Positions 61,376 through 64,000 of a stretch of 64,000 bases of DNA are shown piece after piece. The notes beneath the pieces are model-generated. The model was not told where the DNA came from and searched no databases. It saw nothing but the letters and a program-made list of their open reading frames with translations. Positions within the stretch are counted from its first letter, which is position 1. Each line of letters starts with the position of its first letter. The DNA is from RGZA01 sp041917755 (GTDB taxonomy: Bacteria; Pseudomonadota; Alphaproteobacteria; UBA9219; RGZA01), in the NCBI GenBank assembly GCA_041917755.1, contig JAYRWY010000017.1, forward strand, positions 124,001 to 188,000. The letters are read 5' to 3'. Position numbers and translations under genes: made by a program.

Positions 61376-63055
61376 ATGCAATCTATATCTCGCCGCGTTA
61401 GTTATGTTGTTGCATGCAGTCTGGTTATGCTGGGTGCGCAAGCATTTGCAGAGACCATTGAAGCTACATCCCATGTCACAGCTGCGACTGTGCTGCCTGA
61501 TAGAGCCATCATTACGCGGCAGGTAAAGGCACATGTACCATCTGGTGCGCATGTGGTGTCGATTAAAAATATCCCGGCTGGCATTAATGAGTCTTCCTTG
61601 CGTGTTGAAGGAAAGGGAAGTGCAGCGGTTAAAATCGGTGCAGTTGAAATCAAGCACATCTATTTATCCGAATTGGCTGGTGAAGCAGAGCGCGCCAAGA
61701 TGGCAGAGCTCGAAGCTAAACAAGATGAGCGCGCTCTGGTAGATGCCGACATCGCCGCGCTGGACGCACGCAGCGCATTTATCAACCGTATTGTGAATGC
61801 GGGCGCCGAGAAAAACGATGCCACCACGGGTGCAAAGATAGATTTTCAGCCTGAAAAATGGACCCAGGCATGGGGCTTATTACAAAATGGCATGGCCGAA
61901 ACACAAAAAGAACTGGCCAATAAACGCATTGCACTACGTAAGATTGATGCGGCTATTCAAAAGCTGAATCAGGAATTGGCACAAGTGCGTAGTACCAAAG
62001 CCATGGAGCGCCGTGACGTACAAATTCATTTGGAAGCAGGCGGCGAGACGGATGTTGCATTGAATGTCACTTATCAGAATATGGGTGTGAATTGGCAGCC
62101 TGTTTATGATGCGCGCCTTGATACAGTCGGCGGCGAGTTGACACTTGAGCAATATGGGCAGGTGCGCCAGCAAACCGGTGAAGACTGGTCTGATATTTCT
62201 TTGACGTTATCTACGGCGCGGCCATCCATGGGTTCGGAAATGCCGCCTCTTTATGATTGGCGTATTGGTATGAATTATCCGCGTCCTGCGATGATGAAAA
62301 TGCGCAGCGCGCCAAATGCCGCGCGTATGGAAGTGATGGATTCTGCCGCTGCTGGCATTGCAAATGAAGCGCCGCCGCCAATGCCCGTTGAAGCCATCCA
62401 ACAGCAAGCCGCCGTGGTATCCACCGAATATGCAGCTGAATTTAAAGTGCCCGGCAAGGTTGATTTGAAATCAACTGCAGATGCTACCAAATTGTATATT
62501 AATGCTGTGAAGATGAAGACGGCATTGTCGGCGCGCGTTACGCCGCGTCTTGACCCGCATGCCTATTTGTTCGTGGAAGCCACTAACACCGCGGAGTTTC
62601 CGATTATTCCAGGCGCGGTTGCAAAATATCGTGATGGCACATTTATCGGTAATGCTGCCATGCCCTTGTTGCGCCCAAGCGAGAAGGCCGATTTATCATT
62701 TGGTACTGATGACCGCGTGAAGGTTTCTTATAAACGCATCAAGGATGACTCGACTAATCCTGCATTGATGGTGGTTGGAGATATGACCATCCTTCGTCAG
62801 TATGAAACCAAACTACAAAATTTACATAAGAGCGAATTGCCTATCACCATATATGAGCAATTCCCGGTTTCCGATCACCCTGATATCAAGACGGAACTGG
62901 TTGATGATCTTACCACCAAGGATTATGCCAAGGATCCCGATAACCGTTTAGGAGTGATTGTTTGGAACACGGTCTTAAAGCCTAATGAAGAAAAAGCTTA
63001 TACGCTTGGCTTTAAGGTCAAGGCACCCAAGGGTACCCCTGTTAACGGGCTATAG
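61376..63055 (+). CDS. Mucoidy inhibitor MuiA family protein (DUF4139)
   Basis: 559 residues with signal peptide MQSISRRVSYVVACSLVMLG, cleavage near AFA. The N-terminal DUF4140 part has HVTAATVLPDRAIITRQVKA. A helical/coiled-coil region (about 95-210) contains KRIALRKIDAAIQKLNQEL. The DUF4139 beta-rich part has VNWQPVYDARLDT and QTGEDWSDISLTLSTARPS. AGGAG lies 9 bases before the ATG. Role unknown; sits 72 bases after the amidase gene. Confidence 0.9.
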   Translation: MQSISRRVSYVVACSLVMLGAQAFAETIEATSHVTAATVLPDRAIITRQVKAHVPSGAHVVSIKNIPAGINESSLRVEGKGSAAVKIGAVEIKHIYLSELAGEAERAKMAELEAKQDERALVDADIAALDARSAFINRIVNAGAEKNDATTGAKIDFQPEKWTQAWGLLQNGMAETQKELANKRIALRKIDAAIQKLNQELAQVRSTKAMERRDVQIHLEAGGETDVALNVTYQNMGVNWQPVYDARLDTVGGELTLEQYGQVRQQTGEDWSDISLTLSTARPSMGSEMPPLYDWRIGMNYPRPAMMKMRSAPNAARMEVMDSAAAGIANEAPPPMPVEAIQQQAAVVSTEYAAEFKVPGKVDLKSTADATKLYINAVKMKTALSARVTPRLDPHAYLFVEATNTAEFPIIPGAVAKYRDGTFIGNAAMPLLRPSEKADLSFGTDDRVKVSYKRIKDDSTNPALMVVGDMTILRQYETKLQNLHKSELPITIYEQFPVSDHPDIKTELVDDLTTKDYAKDPDNRLGVIVWNTVLKPNEEKAYTLGFKVKAPKGTPVNGL

Positions 63056-63061
63056 TGCTGA

Positions 63062-64000
63062 ATGTATAATGTTGGCCCCGACGTATTGAGGCAGATTGTT
63101 GCCGACAATGATGAACAGCAGATTAAGACATCTGTATTAAATAAGGACTATATAGCGGCAGATGTCATTGAAACCACTGCCGTGATAGCCAAATTATTGC
63201 TGATGCGCTGGCCGCATTGGAATAAGCCGGATGTGGATTTACCCAACAAGACCAATACGCTGTTTGAACAATGGATTGATGCGTGCAAGGAAAAAGGGAA
63301 ACTGCATCGCGCGCGATTGCTGGTGACTTGGCTTACCGCTATTCGCGGGCACTATGCCAATTACCAAATATTCTTATTCAACAAGCGTATGTGGCGCAGC
63401 AAGGAATTCTTGCACTTCATTTTAAAAGATAACGAAGCTCCGCCTTATCTGGGTGTATTTTTGTTTAATTTGTTCAGGCAGGCATTAGGCTATTCCCATA
63501 CGGATCTGCACCATATGTCAAAGGGGGAATTTGATGTATTCGCGCCCTTATTCAAGACGCTGTTGACCACCAACGTTGTGTGGGATTGGGCGATGCGGCG
63601 CAAGCAAAGCTTTTATTTTTATGGGGGCCAAACCCATACGTTTTTGAACAGTTATGATGCTTTTTTTAATAATCCCAATACAGACAGCCAGTTTTTGAAC
63701 CGCGAGGCAGCGTTACGTTACGATATTGGCGGTGGTTTTAATACATCAGAAGTGGAGCGTCTGCTGGGGTGCAGTATGATATCGGCTGATATCCGAGGCC
63801 CGAATATACGGGATTATGATGATGATATTATTCTGCGTACCGTCAATCCATTGAGTTACAATTATTGTGTAGCAGACGATCATCAACGAGAAAATTTTCT
63901 CAATCGCCAGGCCAATGTCGTGTGGTTGCCGTTTGATGTGTACAAGGACAGCTTTCCGGATGCATCATCTTATGCATTTACCTCAACTGGATTTATCACG
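63062..64000 (+). CDS. Partial protein of unknown function, possibly methyltransferase-like (3' end cut by window)
   Basis: 313 codons open to the window end, starting at the ATG 6 bases after the MuiA-type stop. Near residue 222 it reads LRYDIGGGFNTSEVERLLG followed by SADIRGPNIRDYDDD, then VVWLPFDVYKDSFPDASSYA. This resembles a divergent class I SAM methyltransferase core (DIGGGF as motif I). The N-terminal 200 residues match nothing I recognise. Function is open. Confidence 0.6.
   Translation, partial: MYNVGPDVLRQIVADNDEQQIKTSVLNKDYIAADVIETTAVIAKLLLMRWPHWNKPDVDLPNKTNTLFEQWIDACKEKGKLHRARLLVTWLTAIRGHYANYQIFLFNKRMWRSKEFLHFILKDNEAPPYLGVFLFNLFRQALGYSHTDLHHMSKGEFDVFAPLFKTLLTTNVVWDWAMRRKQSFYFYGGQTHTFLNSYDAFFNNPNTDSQFLNREAALRYDIGGGFNTSEVERLLGCSMISADIRGPNIRDYDDDIILRTVNPLSYNYCVADDHQRENFLNRQANVVWLPFDVYKDSFPDASSYAFTSTGFIT

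Noticed and set aside
1..64000. CRISPR arrays, insertion sequences, prophage or rRNA
   Set aside because: I read through for direct repeats with spacers, transposase frames and terminal repeats and saw none; a computed repeat search could still find diverged copies.

Overview
The window looks like a chromosomal piece of an alphaproteobacterium of medium G+C (roughly half GC by eye). The evidence is the order kdsD-lptC-lptA-lptB-rpoN-hpf-ptsN, a small heat shock gene followed by a DUF1150 gene, and an oxidoreductase/DUF1365/Cfa operon of the kind found in singlet-oxygen regulons. I cannot place it to order or genus. I see no rRNA, insertion sequence, prophage or CRISPR array. Three tRNAs (Gln-CTG, Leu-CAG, Ala-GGC) are present.

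Layout. 1-975: the end of a surface-sugar locus (a partial unknown gene and an RmlC-like epimerase). 972-5589: a biotin block, bioF-bioD-bioA plus a ferritin-like diiron protein on the minus strand, and bioB divergent. 5668-7011: a small membrane protein and a secreted one-cysteine glutathione peroxidase. 7039-13343: a seven-gene lipid-modification operon (FAD oxidoreductase, DUF1365, cyclopropane synthase-like methyltransferase, chalcone-isomerase-like protein, MFS carrier, DUF3833 lipoprotein, SDR). 13332-14048: an FkbM methyltransferase. 14358-39958: a large polysaccharide locus. 39997-46857: accessory and housekeeping genes (ldhA-like, rlmE, guaB, an RsmB-like rRNA methyltransferase, two orphans). 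46870-48866: alanine dehydrogenase and a second ferritin-like protein. 48983-58252: hsp20, DUF1150, then the minus-strand block from the SCO-family gene and rnd through kdsD, lptCAB, rpoN, hpf and ptsN. 58438-64000: panC, a HEEKH-motif secreted protein, a cell-wall amidase, a MuiA-family protein and a truncated final gene.

The polysaccharide locus starts with aldolase, SDR and sugar-phosphate cyclase genes behind a near-consensus promoter. It continues with a TPP enzyme and rfbF-rfbG-rfbH (CDP-4-keto-3,6-dideoxyglucose route) plus an SDR. This combination resembles the yersiniose (two-carbon-branched sugar) pathway. Then come a glycosyltransferase, a Wzm/Wzt ABC exporter, two membrane-anchored glycosyltransferases, WbqC, a phytanoyl-CoA-type dioxygenase, three SAM methyltransferases, two tandem HTTM-DCC membrane proteins, a NeuD-like acyltransferase, a beta-propeller protein, a GtrA flippase-like protein and WecE. 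The genes are mostly translationally overlapped.

The most unusual element is an Abi_2/AbiF-type HEPN gene (17301-18245) with foreign-looking codon use, inserted inside the sugar locus. It is preceded by its own promoter-like signal and a compact GNRA-capped structured RNA (about 17224-17283), which suggests an RNA-regulated abortive-infection module. Other leads are the diiron protein in the biotin block, the tandem HTTM-DCC pair in which one copy has lost its CxxC, and a 48-codon methyltransferase remnant at 40452-40598.
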